A stretch of DNA of 64,000 bases from Marinobacter sediminicola (GTDB lineage: Bacteria; Pseudomonadota; Gammaproteobacteria; Pseudomonadales; Oleiphilaceae): the NCBI RefSeq assembly GCF_031157525.1, contig NZ_JAVIXR010000014.1:1-64000 (forward strand), read 5' to 3'. Under the pieces are notes generated by a model. That model saw nothing but the letters and a program-made list of their open reading frames with translations. It was not told where the DNA came from and did not search any database. The stretch's first letter is position 1. Every line of letters begins with the position of its first letter. The translations under genes and the position numbers were made by a program. Shown here one piece after another: positions 29,317-40,508 of this stretch.

Positions 29317-30897
29317 TTACCTCTGGCGAAAATGTCTTACCCGCACTCCGGTTAGCGCCAGAACAGCAAAGTAGACACTGGCGCTCGCAACAACTATTAC
29401 ACCCATATAGAGAGAACGCTCGATACCATCTGCCGACAGCCAGCGCATAACGGGGTAGTTCAGCAAGAGGATAACGGCGACCATGGCAGCATTTGCCAAG
29501 GATATCTGCAGGAAATATTTGCCCCAACCTGGCTGGCTTTTCCACGCCCCTTGGCGCTTAAGCCCCCGCCAAAGCAAAATCGCATTGAGCCAGGCAGAAA
29601 GCGAGGTAGCAAGCGCCAAACCAGCATGGGCCAAAGGCACAATAAGGGCCAGATTGAAGACCATATTGGCGACCATGGCAATAATGCCAATCTTCACCGG
29701 CGTGCGAGTGTCCAGGCGCGCAAAAAAGCCCGGCGCAAGCACCTTAATTACCATAAAAGCCAGCAGTCCTGCGGAATAAGCTCTCAAGCTCTGGGCCGAC
29801 ATGGCGACATCTCTGTCGGTCACTTCACCGTAGTGGAATAACGTTGCAATAAGCGGCTCTGCCAGCAGCGCCAGCGCCAGCGCAGCAGGCACCCCGATAA
29901 TCAGCACCGCGCGAACGGCCCAGTCTAAAGTGGCCGAAAACTGATCAGTTGACGCAGCAGCGTGCTTGCGGGACAAACTCGGTAAAATAACCGTTGCGAT
30001 GGCAATACCAAACACACCCAAAGGCAACTCGGAAAGCCGATCTGAATAATACAGCCAGGACACACTCCCTGTTTGCAGAAAAGACGCCAGCACCGTGTCG
30101 AGCAGCAGGTTGATCTGGCTGACCGATACGCCAAACAGCGCCGGCACCATCAGCTTGAGAATGCGGCTGACACCTTCATGCTTGTAATCAACCCGCGGAC
30201 GGGGCAGAAGCCCGAGGCGCATCAGAAACGGCAGCTGGAAAAACAGCTGCAAGGCGCCCGCAATGAACACCCCCCAAGCCAGAGCCATCACTGGTTCGCT
30301 CATCAAGGGAGTAAGATAAACAGCGGCACCAATCATCGCCAGATTAAGCAGCACTGGCGTAAATGCAGGCACCGCAAAGCGGTCGTAACTGTTGAGAATG
30401 CCACCAGCAAACGCAGTCAGTGAAATCAGCAACAAATAAGGGAAGGTAATGCGCAGCATGTCGCTGGTCAGCGCGAACTTTATGTCGTCGTCCAGAAACC
30501 CCGGGGCAAACACTGCGGTAAGCAGCGGAGCACCCAGCATGGCCGCCAGAGTAATGCCTAAAAGCACCAACCCCAATGATCCAGCAACCGCATCGACTAA
30601 ACGCTTTACATCTGAGGAGCTCTTATTTTCACGGTAGGATGAGAGTACTGGCACAAACGCCTGAGAAAACGCGCCCTCAGCGAAAAGCCTGCGCAGAAAG
30701 TTAGGTATCTTGAAGGCTACAAAAAACGCATCTGCCCCGGCGCCAGCTCCAAAATAGCGTGCAATCACCATGTCCCGCACCAGCCCCAACACCCTTGAGA
30801 GCATGGTCATAATGCCCACCAGGCCAGACGAGCGCAGCAGCCCGGGCACTTTAACTGGCGGCTTGCTTTCAGGCGGGATTGAGGGTTGCGACGACAT
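29317..30897 (-). CDS. murJ: Lipid II flippase MurJ
   Basis: MOP-superfamily membrane protein that flips lipid II for peptidoglycan synthesis. Many hydrophobic helices (family norm 14) follow the conserved N-terminal segment SGLVGIMTMLSRVLGLVRD, then FFVAFKIPNFLRRLFAEGAF. I place the start at ATG 30897 (MSSQPSIPP), giving 526 residues. A longer reading adds 23 Arg-rich residues with no family support. The order murJ-ribF-ileS beside divergent rpsT is conserved in gammaproteobacteria. Confidence 0.95.
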   Translation of the reverse strand: MSSQPSIPPESKPPVKVPGLLRSSGLVGIMTMLSRVLGLVRDMVIARYFGAGAGADAFFVAFKIPNFLRRLFAEGAFSQAFVPVLSSYRENKSSSDVKRLVDAVAGSLGLVLLGITLAAMLGAPLLTAVFAPGFLDDDIKFALTSDMLRITFPYLLLISLTAFAGGILNSYDRFAVPAFTPVLLNLAMIGAAVYLTPLMSEPVMALAWGVFIAGALQLFFQLPFLMRLGLLPRPRVDYKHEGVSRILKLMVPALFGVSVSQINLLLDTVLASFLQTGSVSWLYYSDRLSELPLGVFGIAIATVILPSLSRKHAAASTDQFSATLDWAVRAVLIIGVPAALALALLAEPLIATLFHYGEVTDRDVAMSAQSLRAYSAGLLAFMVIKVLAPGFFARLDTRTPVKIGIIAMVANMVFNLALIVPLAHAGLALATSLSAWLNAILLWRGLKRQGAWKSQPGWGKYFLQISLANAAMVAVILLLNYPVMRWLSADGIERSLYMGVIVVASASVYFAVLALTGVRVRHFRQR

Positions 30898-31045
30898 GCG
30901 GGTTCGTATCCGGGCTGTGCACTGTTTTCGGCCGGGTGTCTCGGGAATTACCTGCTTCCCTGCCACACCCGTATCCGGCGAGCCGCGAGTTTAACACAGG
31001 CCTTTAATACCGGGAGACTATCTGTCACCCCAGCAGGGTTTGGTA

Positions 31046-31074
31046 TTGACATTTCCGGGATTGAGCGGCATAGT
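31046..31074 (+). promoter_or_regulatory. Sigma70 promoter of rpsT
   Basis: Perfect -35 TTGACA (31046-31051), 17-nt spacer and -10 CATAGT (31069-31074, four of six). The leader to the GTG start is about 130 nt and begins with a hairpin CGCGTC/GACGCG (31077-31097). The 310-nt gap between murJ and rpsT otherwise holds no gene; the murJ promoter was not identified. Confidence 0.6.
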
Positions 31075-31207
31075 TCCGCGTCATTTATTTCGACGCGCTG
31101 GTTATGGGCGCGCCCGCGATTTCAGGGGCCCTCTGGTTGGTATTTTGCCCAGAGTTTCCCGTACGAATCATTCAGTAACGAATTTAAGTACTTTCAGGAG
31201 TTTTACG

Positions 31208-31477
31208 GTGGCAAATTCCCCGCAAGCCAAAAAGCGCGCACGTCAGAACGAGAAGAACCGCAAGCACAACGCTAGCCTACGTTCCATGACCCGCACTTAC
31301 ATGAAAAAAGTTCACGCCAAGATCGAAGCTGGCAACTATGAAGAAGCTCAGGCCGCTTTCCAGGCAGCACAGCCAATCATGGACAGCATGATCAACAAGG
31401 GCATCTTTACAAAGAACAAAGTTGCTCGCCAAAAGAGCCGCATGGTCTCCAAGATCAAGGCCCTGAAGAGCGCCTGA
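31208..31477 (+). CDS. rpsT: 30S ribosomal protein S20
   Basis: Small basic ribosomal protein that binds 16S rRNA in the 30S body. The 89 residues match the family from MANSPQAKKRARQNEKNRKH onward. The start is GTG at 31208 with AGGAG at 31196-31200, 7 nt upstream. A non-ATG start is typical of rpsT in E. coli, where it limits translation and supports autoregulation. A bidirectional terminator follows. Confidence 0.97.
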   Translation: MANSPQAKKRARQNEKNRKHNASLRSMTRTYMKKVHAKIEAGNYEEAQAAFQAAQPIMDSMINKGIFTKNKVARQKSRMVSKIKALKSA

Positions 31478-31506
31478 TAGCGTCCGACGCTTGAAAGCTC
31501 TTATTG

Positions 31507-31548
31507 CGAATCAAAAAAACCGGCCCATGAGCCGGTTTTTTTGATTCG
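31507..31548. terminator. Bidirectional terminator between rpsT and proB
   Basis: Perfect 18-bp inverted repeat (31507-31524 and 31531-31548) with GC core CCGGC/GCCGG flanked by seven A and seven T, loop CCATGA. It serves the convergent rpsT and proB genes. Confidence 0.88.
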
Positions 31549-31559
31549 AATTTTCCACT

Positions 31560-32684
31560 TCAGATAATGATCATGTTATCCCGGTGGATCATCTCCTCCT
31601 CTGAGATATACCCCAGAATATCGGAGATACTATTACTGGAACGGCCCGCAATTGCCACAGCCTCATCCGCGTCGTAATTTACCAAACCACGCGCAACCTC
31701 TGCACCATCTTCCGCGACACAGGACACCATTTCGCCACGTCGGAACCGCCCAACAACACCTTTTACCCCAACCGGTAGCAGGCTACGACCTCCCTGCCGA
31801 AGCACTCTTACCGCCCCATCATCCAGCGTAAGCTTTCCACGGGTTTGAAGGTGACTTGCCAGCCACTGCTTGCGCGCCGCGATACGACCCTGCTCCGGAA
31901 GCAACAAGGTACCACATACATCACCTTGTCGAAGGCGGGTAAGCACGGACTCAATGCGACCGCCAACGATCACCGTGAAAGCCCCTGAACGCGCCGCCAA
32001 ACGTGCAGCGCGCAACTTGGTCAACATACCCCCGCGGCCAAGCTCGCCAGCACCACCGCCTGCCATGGCATCCAGGGTGCGATCACCCGCAAACCGCTCG
32101 GTCACCATAATGGCATCAGGATTCTTGCGCGGATCTTTATCGAACAACCCCAACTGATCGGTAAGAATGATCAGGCCATCAGCCTCAACCACGTTAGTGA
32201 CCAGCGCACCCAAAGTGTCGTTATCGCCAAACCGGATTTCGTCGGTAACCACCGTATCGTTTTCGTTTACGATAGGCACAACACCAAAATCCAGCAAAGC
32301 TCTGAGCGTGCTGCGGCCATTCAAATAACGCTTACGATCGGAGAGGTCATCGTGGGTCAACAGTATCTGGGCAGTATGAATACCATGGCGCTTGAATTGC
32401 GCCTCCCAAGTTTGCACCAATCCCATCTGGCCCACAGCGGCAGCGGCCTGTAATTCATGCAGTTGTTCCGGGCGTTTTTTCCACCCCAGCCGACTCATTC
32501 CTTCCGCCACCGACCCGGAAGAAACCACCACTAATTCGACACCCTCGCGAACCAAGGCCGCCATCTGATCGACCCAAAGACCCAACGCCTCTACATCCAG
32601 CCCCCTACCATCATTGGTCAGGAGGGCACTTCCAATTTTAACCACCAGGCGGCGGGCCTGCTGCAGCTGGGCGCGTTGCGTCAT
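31560..32684 (-). CDS. proB: Glutamate 5-kinase
   Basis: First step of proline synthesis: phosphorylates glutamate with ATP. The amino-acid kinase domain (1-260) begins [15 protein letters not shown] and includes the substrate region [12 protein letters not shown]-terminal PUA domain (about 280-370) follows. Length is 374 residues. It is 58 nt downstream of obgE, an arrangement common in Pseudomonas relatives. Confidence 0.96.
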   Translation of the reverse strand: MTQRAQLQQARRLVVKIGSALLTNDGRGLDVEALGLWVDQMAALVREGVELVVVSSGSVAEGMSRLGWKKRPEQLHELQAAAAVGQMGLVQTWEAQFKRHGIHTAQILLTHDDLSDRKRYLNGRSTLRALLDFGVVPIVNENDTVVTDEIRFGDNDTLGALVTNVVEADGLIILTDQLGLFDKDPRKNPDAIMVTERFAGDRTLDAMAGGGAGELGRGGMLTKLRAARLAARSGAFTVIVGGRIESVLTRLRQGDVCGTLLLPEQGRIAARKQWLASHLQTRGKLTLDDGAVRVLRQGGRSLLPVGVKGVVGRFRRGEMVSCVAEDGAEVARGLVNYDADEAVAIAGRSSNSISDILGYISEEEMIHRDNMIII

Positions 32685-32742
32685 GATACGGGCTTGTCTC
32701 TCTCGGTCGAACGGGATAATTCAGACATAAAAAGGCCGAAAT

Positions 32743-34026
<1,284 letters not shown>

Positions 34027-34087
34027 CTAACTATAACAGTAGAATATCAGAGCTATCCAAGGTTCGTCAGAACCGGATCGCCGCTGC

Positions 34088-34351
34088 TTAGGCAGCAGCT
34101 GGAACGATGCTTACGAACTTGCGGTTCTGTGGACCTTTCACTTCGAACACAACCTGACCGTCTGCCTTCGCAAACAGAGTGTGATCTTTGCCCAGGCCAA
34201 CATTGGTGCCTGCGTGGAAACGGGTTCCGCGCTGACGCACGATAATGCTGCCTGCAGATACTGCTTCGCCGCCGTAGCGCTTGACACCAAGTCGTTTCGA
34301 CTCGGAATCGCGACCGTTACGGGTACTACCTGCTGCTTTTTTGTGAGCCAT
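34088..34351 (-). CDS. rpmA: 50S ribosomal protein L27
   Basis: Ribosomal protein whose N-terminus reaches the peptidyl transferase centre. The 87 residues match the family from [16 protein letters not shown]. No N-terminal cleavable extension of the Firmicutes type is present. It is 35 nt after rplU. Confidence 0.97.
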   Translation of the reverse strand: MAHKKAAGSTRNGRDSESKRLGVKRYGGEAVSAGSIIVRQRGTRFHAGTNVGLGKDHTLFAKADGQVVFEVKGPQNRKFVSIVPAAA

Positions 34352-34386
34352 GACAAGCCTCCTGATTAAGGGGTGTTTTTCAGGAC

Positions 34387-34698
34387 TTAACCCTGAATAC
34401 CCGTGATCTTGACTTCAGTAAACCACTGACGGTGGCCCTGACGCTTCATTGAGTGCTTACGACGACGGAATTTGATGATGTTAATCTTGTCGTGACGGCC
34501 GTGGCTAACCACTTCTGCAGTCACTTTGGCACCATCAACTACCGGCGCGCCAACTTTGAAGTTGTCGCCATCAGCGATCAGCAGAACGCGGTCAAACTCA
34601 ATGTTGCCGCCTGTTTCCACTTCAAGCTTTTCCAGCTTCAGCGTTTCGCCTTCTTTAACACGGTGCTGTTTACCACCGCTAACAATAACTGCGTACAT
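34387..34698 (-). CDS. rplU: 50S ribosomal protein L21
   Basis: Binds 23S rRNA with L20. The 103 residues match the family from [14 protein letters not shown] to the C-terminal KITGIQG, with the conserved [14 protein letters not shown] segment. It heads rplU-rpmA and is divergent from ispB, as in E. coli and Pseudomonas. Confidence 0.97.
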   Translation of the reverse strand: MYAVIVSGGKQHRVKEGETLKLEKLEVETGGNIEFDRVLLIADGDNFKVGAPVVDGAKVTAEVVSHGRHDKINIIKFRRRKHSMKRQGHRQWFTEVKITGIQG

Positions 34699-34808
34699 TA
34701 ACTTTACTCCGCGATTGACCCATCCCTGCTCTTATCCACCTGGTTCTAAGGGAAGCGCTTCGGCAACCCTATAGCAGGGAGCGCAGGTTGGGATGAGTTG
34801 GGCGCGTG

Positions 34809-34837
34809 ATTGTACGAAAAGGCGGCCAGCAATACAA
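34809..34837 (-). promoter_or_regulatory. Predicted promoter of rplU-rpmA
   Basis: On the minus strand TTGTAT (34832-34837), 17 nt and TACAAT (34809-34814, five of six). The leader to the rplU ATG is about 105 nt. Confidence 0.45.
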
Positions 34838-34843
34838 GCCAAG

Positions 34844-34872
34844 TTGACACTAACCGCTGCAATACCTAGCAT
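34844..34872 (+). promoter_or_regulatory. Predicted promoter of ispB
   Basis: Perfect -35 TTGACA (34844-34849), 17-nt spacer and -10 TAGCAT (34867-34872, four of six), 77 nt upstream of the ispB ATG. It is back-to-back with the rplU promoter. Confidence 0.5.
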
Positions 34873-34948
34873 TGCCGCAACCTGCCTGTATTAACAGTAC
34901 ACTAGACAGCTATCTAACCACGACATCAGCAAGGGATCCACAAGCCGC

Positions 34949-35917
34949 ATGACAGCCCAGCGCATTTACGACACCGTGGCAGACGACTTCAGCCGCGTTA
35001 ATGACCTGATCATCCAGCGGCTTTCCTCCGATGTTCCCCTGGTGGAAAAAATAGCCCAACACATTATTGAAAGCGGCGGTAAGCGGCTGAGACCCTTACT
35101 GGTTTTACTTTCCAGCCGAGCTGCTGGTTATAGTAAAGACGAACACTTGAAGCTGGCTGTGGTGATTGAATTCCTGCACACCGCCACCCTGCTCCACGAC
35201 GATGTGGTGGATACATCGGATATGCGCCGGGGCCGCAGCACGGCAAATGCCAACTGGGGGAATGCCCCAAGCGTATTAGTAGGCGATTTCCTCTACGCCC
35301 GCGCATTCGAGATGATGGTAGAGCTTAAAAGCCTGCCTATTATGGAGATTCTGTCTCACGCCACTGCGGTGATCGCCCAAGGCGAAGTGATGCAACTGAT
35401 GAACGTGAAGAACCCGGATCTCACCGAAGATCAGTACATGACTGTGATTCACAACAAAACCGCCATGCTGTTCGAAGCGGCGTCACACTCCGGAGCCATA
35501 CTCGCCAATGCAAGCGACGCTCAGGAACAGGCGCTGAAAAACTACGGCAAACACTTGGGGCTGGCTTTCCAATTGGTGGACGATGTTCTGGATTACCGCG
35601 GTGACGCCCAAACCATGGGCAAAAACGTAGGCGATGATCTGGCGGAAGGCAAGACTACCCTGCCGCTGATTCATGCCATGGCGAATAGTAGCGAGGCGGA
35701 CCGCCAACTCATACGCCAGGCTATCCGCAAAGGCGGACTGGGTGATTTGTCAAAGGTTCTCGAACTGGTAGAAGCATCTGGTGCACTGGAGTACACCATG
35801 GAGCGAGCCAGGGCCGAAGCCTCCAAAGCTTCTGACACCCTGAACGCACTCCCTGACTCGCCCCATAAAGAAGCTCTGGAACTGCTGACCCAAGTCGCCG
35901 TGGCGCGAGTCAGCTAA
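34949..35917 (+). CDS. ispB: Octaprenyl (polyprenyl) diphosphate synthase
   Basis: Trans-polyprenyl synthase that makes the side chain of ubiquinone from IPP units. First Asp-rich motif in LLHDDVVDTSDMRRG, second in LVDDVLDYRGD. Length is 322 residues. In relatives chain length is eight or nine units, which cannot be read reliably here. Divergent from rplU, as is conserved. Confidence 0.95.
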   Translation: MTAQRIYDTVADDFSRVNDLIIQRLSSDVPLVEKIAQHIIESGGKRLRPLLVLLSSRAAGYSKDEHLKLAVVIEFLHTATLLHDDVVDTSDMRRGRSTANANWGNAPSVLVGDFLYARAFEMMVELKSLPIMEILSHATAVIAQGEVMQLMNVKNPDLTEDQYMTVIHNKTAMLFEAASHSGAILANASDAQEQALKNYGKHLGLAFQLVDDVLDYRGDAQTMGKNVGDDLAEGKTTLPLIHAMANSSEADRQLIRQAIRKGGLGDLSKVLELVEASGALEYTMERARAEASKASDTLNALPDSPHKEALELLTQVAVARVS

Positions 35918-35925
35918 AGCCTGTT

Positions 35926-36909
35926 TTATAGACCATCACGCCCGTGGGGAGCGGTGAAGTCCAGCTGCGGTCCCACCGGCACAACCTGTGTTGGGTTGAT
36001 AGTGCGCTGGCTAACATAGTAGTGCTGCTTGATCTGGCGAATATCCACAGTATCGGCCACACCCGGCACCTGATACAGCTCCCTCAGATAACCTGAAAGT
36101 GCCGGGAAATCGCTGATACGCTGGCGATTGCATTTGAAGTGGCTGTAATAAACCGCATCAAACCGAACCAGCGTTGTGAACAACCGCCAATCCGCTTCAG
36201 TGATGGTGCTCCCCGTCAGATACCGCTGCTTCGACAGCTTGGCTTCCAGCCAGTCCAACGACTCGAACAACTCGGCATAGGCCTTTTCATACTCATCTTG
36301 AGCCGTGGCAAACCCTGCCTTGTAAACACCGTTGTTAACCGTGTTGTAAACCCGCTCATTCACTGCATCAATATCTGCCTGCAGCGCTTCCGGGTAAAAA
36401 TCCAGATTGGTGTTTACACCCTCAAGGCCATCAAACGCCGAGTTGAACATGCGGATAATCTCCGCCGACTCGTTGCTGGCGATGGTGTTCTGGTGCTTGT
36501 CCCACAATGTAGGGACCGTCACTCGCCCGGTGTAATCAGGCGCAGCTTTGGTATACACCTGATGCATAAAGCGGAAATCATGCAGGTCGTCTTTATGGGC
36601 GCTGTCATCCGGCCGGAACTCCCAGCCGTTCTCAACCATATCCGGGTGCACAACCGACACGGAAATATGCTTCTCAAGACCTTTCAACTTCCGAAAGATT
36701 AGGGTTCGATGGGCCCAGGGGCAAGCCAGGGAGACATACAAATGATAACGCCCGGACTCCGCCTTGAAACCACCCTCACCGGCTGGCCCAGCGGAACCAT
36801 CGGCGGTCACCCAGTTGCGGAACCGTGCCGCTTCACGCTCGAATTTGCCACCGGTTTTGCTGGTGTCGTACCACTTGTCCTGCCATTTCCCGTCAACAAG
36901 AAGACCCAT
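35926..36909 (-). CDS. yqjG: Glutathionyl-hydroquinone reductase (Xi-class GST)
   Basis: Reduces glutathionyl-hydroquinones, a quinone detoxification step. The thioredoxin-fold N-terminus carries the Xi-class catalytic motif CPWA (Cys63, in SLACPWAHRTLIF), followed by an alpha-helical GST C-domain containing LTGSTITEADWRLFTTLVRFD. Length is 327 residues, normal for YqjG/ECM4. AGGAG precedes the ATG. Divergent from a LysR regulator. Confidence 0.9.
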   Translation of the reverse strand: MGLLVDGKWQDKWYDTSKTGGKFEREAARFRNWVTADGSAGPAGEGGFKAESGRYHLYVSLACPWAHRTLIFRKLKGLEKHISVSVVHPDMVENGWEFRPDDSAHKDDLHDFRFMHQVYTKAAPDYTGRVTVPTLWDKHQNTIASNESAEIIRMFNSAFDGLEGVNTNLDFYPEALQADIDAVNERVYNTVNNGVYKAGFATAQDEYEKAYAELFESLDWLEAKLSKQRYLTGSTITEADWRLFTTLVRFDAVYYSHFKCNRQRISDFPALSGYLRELYQVPGVADTVDIRQIKQHYYVSQRTINPTQVVPVGPQLDFTAPHGRDGL

Positions 36910-37074
36910 AATGAATACTCCTCAAAAGTTCTGAATTAACGTGCCAACCCCAGTGAAGGCCAGCACCAGATACTGGCCCGACAGACGCGAACGCCATATG
37001 TAAAGAAGGATAGCGGCCATACTGTTACACTCTCAAGCAACCAATTCTGGCCAACAACTTCAGATAATTCGAAC

Positions 37075-37986
37075 ATGCACACAGCCATCACCATAGACGC
37101 TCTGCGAGTCCTCGACGCCATCAACCGCAAAGGCAGCTTCGCCGGCGCTGCCGGCGAGCTTTTCCGGGTGCCATCGGCGATCAGCTACACCGTGCAAAAA
37201 CTCGAGGAAGACCTGAACGTAGCCTTATTCGACAGAAGTGGTCACCGCGCCGTGCTCACGCCCGCAGGTATTTACCTACTCGAAGAAGGTCGCATTTTGC
37301 TTGATGCCGCCGAGAATCTTGCCCATTCAACCCGGCAGGTTGCGCAAGGCTGGGAAACCAGGCTGCGGATTGGCTTTAACTCTCTGCTGCCTGCGGAATG
37401 TCTGTTTCCGGCCATCAAAGACTTCAGCGCCTTGGGCGTGCCGGTCGATGTCCAGATTGTCGAAGAAGTGTTTGCCGGCACCTGGGATGCACTCCAAAGC
37501 CGCAGGGTGGACCTTATTGTGGGAGCTGACGACATCAGCAAACCCGCCGGAAACTTTACGTGCCAAAACCTTGGCGTAATGGATTTCATTTTTGTCGTTT
37601 CACCTGGCCATCCTCTGGCGAGCTCAGAAGAACCCCTGAGCGAAGAAGACATCTTCCGCTTTCCAGCTGCCGTTGCCGCCGACTCGTCCCGATCCTTACC
37701 TGCTGGGCACGCAGGCATTTTCCACCGCCAACGCACTTTGACCGGCACCACCATGGCTCACAAAATTGCGTTACAAAAGGCGGGCCTTGGCGTGGGCTGG
37801 CTACCTCGCTCACGGGTAAATGATCTTGTTGCTGCCGGCCAACTCATTGAAAAGCAGGTGAGCGAACCAAGACAGCCCGTGTCACTCCAGGCAGCCAGAC
37901 ACGCCGATGACAAAGGTAAGGCCCTGATGTGGTTTTGGAATAGACTGGTCGACGACCCGGCAATAGCACGCTGGCTAAAAGTTTAA
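37075..37986 (+). CDS. LysR-family transcriptional regulator
   Basis: Typical LysR protein of 303 residues. The N-terminal winged HTH spans about residues 6-65 (VLDAINRKGSFAGAAGELF then SAISYTVQKLEEDL), and a periplasmic-binding-like effector domain follows. The target is unknown. Divergence from yqjG across 165 nt suggests it controls the hydroquinone reductase, perhaps in response to quinones. The reading frame has no odd features. Confidence 0.88.
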   Translation: MHTAITIDALRVLDAINRKGSFAGAAGELFRVPSAISYTVQKLEEDLNVALFDRSGHRAVLTPAGIYLLEEGRILLDAAENLAHSTRQVAQGWETRLRIGFNSLLPAECLFPAIKDFSALGVPVDVQIVEEVFAGTWDALQSRRVDLIVGADDISKPAGNFTCQNLGVMDFIFVVSPGHPLASSEEPLSEEDIFRFPAAVAADSSRSLPAGHAGIFHRQRTLTGTTMAHKIALQKAGLGVGWLPRSRVNDLVAAGQLIEKQVSEPRQPVSLQAARHADDKGKALMWFWNRLVDDPAIARWLKV

Positions 37987-38112
37987 GCGCCCCCGACAAG
38001 GCGCGGAGCATAATGACTCCGCAACAGAGCTCTTGCAGGCAAATGAGTCAACGGCATCAACAGTCTGTTCATTTATACTGGGGCAAATGTTATTAACGAA
38101 CGGAGCTCATTG

Positions 38113-39642
38113 ATGCGGCAGCTATCGGAACTGGACGCCTCCTTCCTGTATCTGGAATCAGATAATGCACCGATGCACATCGGCAGTATTTACCTATTTG
38201 ATGCCAGCGAGCGGGAAACACCTCTGGCGTTCAGTACCTTTATTGCCTATTTGCGAAGCCGCCTTCACGTTGTCCCTGTATTCCGCCAACTGCTGAAAGA
38301 AATTCCTCTACGCATGGGCCGGCCCTACTGGATTGATGATCCTGATTTCAGCATTGAGCGGCATCTGGCGTATGTCAGTCTCGGCGAAAACAGCAGGGAA
38401 TCACACCTGATGACCCTTGCATCCAAAATTCTGGAAGATCCGCTGAAGCGTGACCGCCCACTCTGGCATATTACCTTCGTGGACGGCTTCCGGCTGGGCG
38501 ATGAGAATGAGGGCAAGGCAGGCTTCGCCCTCATTGTAAAACTGCACCATGCGGCTATCGATGCGTTCAGCGGCGCTGAAATCATGGGCAAGCTGCTGGA
38601 ATACACGCCTGAGCCGCAACCCATCCGCGCGCCACGCCCCTGGCAACCGCGCCCGAAACCGTCAGAGGAGCGCGTCGTTCTACAGGCGGGGGTAAACATG
38701 CTGCGAACGCCCTGGCGCGTGACTTCTCTGGCCGTTGGCGCGGCAGAGGCAACGGTGCGCGGGCTGGTTCAAAAGCAACTGCGGAAAATACCTCTGCCAT
38801 TCCCGATATTTTCAGCTCCGCACAGCCCATTCAACCGCCAGATTACAGCCAATCGTCAATTAATCTCTGCAAAGGTCGATTTGTCGCGACTGAAAGCAAT
38901 CAAAGCATCTCTGGTGGATGTAACGCTTAACGATGTGGTGCTGGGGCTATGTGCAGAAACACTGCAGCGATATTTGAATGATCAGGGTGCGAGCACTATC
39001 GAATCGTTAATTGCCATGACGCCCATCTCCGTGCGCTCACGCACGTTGAACAAAGCCACCGGCAGCCAGATGTCTGCCATGCTTCTGGACCTGGCAACCA
39101 ATGAACGTAACCCGGCCCAGCGTATTCGTCGGATTCACTGGAACGCTGTCGCCTCCGAGCCATACCGTGAGGCCATAGCCGCAGATCGGCTAACTGAATT
39201 GCTGCCCTCAACGATGCTTGCGCTATCAGCACGGCTGTATTCGGAGCTGCAGATTGCGCAACGCTACCAACCGGTATTCAACCTACCCATTACCAACGTG
39301 CCCGGTCCACAGGTCCCTCTTTACTTACAGGGCGCCAGGCTGGTGCAACAGTACAATGCCGCCCCGCTGTTCGACAGTCTGGGCCTGGGCATTGTGGCTG
39401 TAAGCTATCAAGGCAGCCTCACCCTTAACTTCACCATCTGCCCGGATGTCGTCGCTCATGGAGATTCACTCCAACGCTATGTCTGCGACAGCCTTGTCGC
39501 CATCGAAGATGCTGCCATCGAGCTCCCGCCCGAGGAAATGCACACCCCGCTTGAAGAAACCCGAAGCCAGAGCCTGGCAGACGATGCCATGAACCTGCTT
39601 GAAGCCGCACTACAGAAACTGACGGCGCGCTTCAAGCGATAA
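38113..39642 (+). CDS. Wax ester synthase / diacylglycerol acyltransferase (WS/DGAT) family protein
   Basis: Acyl-CoA acyltransferase of the bacterial bifunctional family that makes wax esters or triacylglycerol as storage lipid. Characteristic parts: N-terminal SELDASFLYLESDNAPMHIG, DRPLWHIT, the active-site motif at residues 145-151, LNDVVLG, and the C-terminal NLPITNVPGPQVPLY and ADRLTELLP regions. The active-site motif reads HHAAIDA rather than the family's HHxxxDG: both His and the Asp are kept, but Gly becomes Ala. Length 509 residues. Start is ATG 38113 with GGAG 7 nt upstream. Marinobacter carries several paralogs, and which this is, and whether it is active, cannot be told here. Confidence 0.88.
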   Translation: MRQLSELDASFLYLESDNAPMHIGSIYLFDASERETPLAFSTFIAYLRSRLHVVPVFRQLLKEIPLRMGRPYWIDDPDFSIERHLAYVSLGENSRESHLMTLASKILEDPLKRDRPLWHITFVDGFRLGDENEGKAGFALIVKLHHAAIDAFSGAEIMGKLLEYTPEPQPIRAPRPWQPRPKPSEERVVLQAGVNMLRTPWRVTSLAVGAAEATVRGLVQKQLRKIPLPFPIFSAPHSPFNRQITANRQLISAKVDLSRLKAIKASLVDVTLNDVVLGLCAETLQRYLNDQGASTIESLIAMTPISVRSRTLNKATGSQMSAMLLDLATNERNPAQRIRRIHWNAVASEPYREAIAADRLTELLPSTMLALSARLYSELQIAQRYQPVFNLPITNVPGPQVPLYLQGARLVQQYNAAPLFDSLGLGIVAVSYQGSLTLNFTICPDVVAHGDSLQRYVCDSLVAIEDAAIELPPEEMHTPLEETRSQSLADDAMNLLEAALQKLTARFKR

Positions 39643-39665
39643 CGAGCCTTATGAACGCTGTGCGT

Positions 39666-40358
39666 TTACTCGAATGCCCAGCGCAGAAACGCCTTTTTGT
39701 CTTCGTCGCTCGCGGTTTCCCAGACGGATTTGAGACGACTCAGCGCATCCACGCCATCATTAGTTGCGGTGGCACTATCAGCGGATAAAGGTGTCCGCTC
39801 TGACCCTGCAGTGTCGGCCGGCAACCAATTTGTAGAGTGCGCAAGGGCCAGGCCATCACCTCCCACAACAGCTGCGGAAAATTCAGGAATCTCTTTCTCG
39901 GCCTGTTTGCGGGATTCAGGCTTGGAGAACTCGAATCGGTAGGTAGCCTTGGGGCTCGCCTCAAAGCGCACGACTTGCGGCTTACTTTCAATAATGTGAA
40001 CCTGTGACTCACCGTTTTCCACAACCCCGGATTTCGCCCAAATGGTTTTGTAGGTGAACACTACCTCGTTTTCACCCGGTAGAAGCGCATAATCCAACGC
40101 TAGGTCATCCATCAAATAATTCTTCATTTTGCGGCCGTTAACCTGGCTCACATGAATAGCACCTGGTGCTTTCAAGATTGCCGCGTTTTCGGCACCTGCC
40201 GGGTCACCCTCCCACGTCTCGAGCTTGGTTATTGCCGTTGAGCAGCCTGCCAGAGTTGTCAGCAACACCGCCGCAAGCGCAAACCGGCACGCCTGGCACC
40301 AACGGCTTAAATGGCTCATCTCCAGTCTTGCAACACGTAAAAAGTACACCATACTCAT
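39666..40358 (-). CDS. Putative DUF2057-like lipoprotein
   Basis: 230-residue predicted lipoprotein of unknown function. A long positively charged N-region precedes the hydrophobic stretch FALAAVLLTTLAGC, with lipobox LAGC and Cys39. The middle (about 65-165) resembles DUF2057/YccT proteins in layout (VSQVNGRKMKNYLMDD, LLPGENEVVFTYK, PQVVRFEA). The match is from memory and tentative. The Ser/Thr/Asp-rich linker ends in a charged helix. ATG 40358 is supported by AAGGAG 5 nt upstream. It converges with the WS/DGAT gene. Confidence 0.65.
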   Translation of the reverse strand: MSMVYFLRVARLEMSHLSRWCQACRFALAAVLLTTLAGCSTAITKLETWEGDPAGAENAAILKAPGAIHVSQVNGRKMKNYLMDDLALDYALLPGENEVVFTYKTIWAKSGVVENGESQVHIIESKPQVVRFEASPKATYRFEFSKPESRKQAEKEIPEFSAAVVGGDGLALAHSTNWLPADTAGSERTPLSADSATATNDGVDALSRLKSVWETASDEDKKAFLRWAFE

Positions 40359-40508
40359 GTTATCTCCTTAAGGGTAAGGGGAAGCCCGGTGCGAGAATGC
40401 AGCCAGCTATTGCGCATTTTGAACATCGAAACCACTAAGGGCAACCGAATGAGCAAAGATGCGCTAAAGTCCGACCCGCCGTGGCAACGTCTGTTTAAAT
40501 GTTAATAA

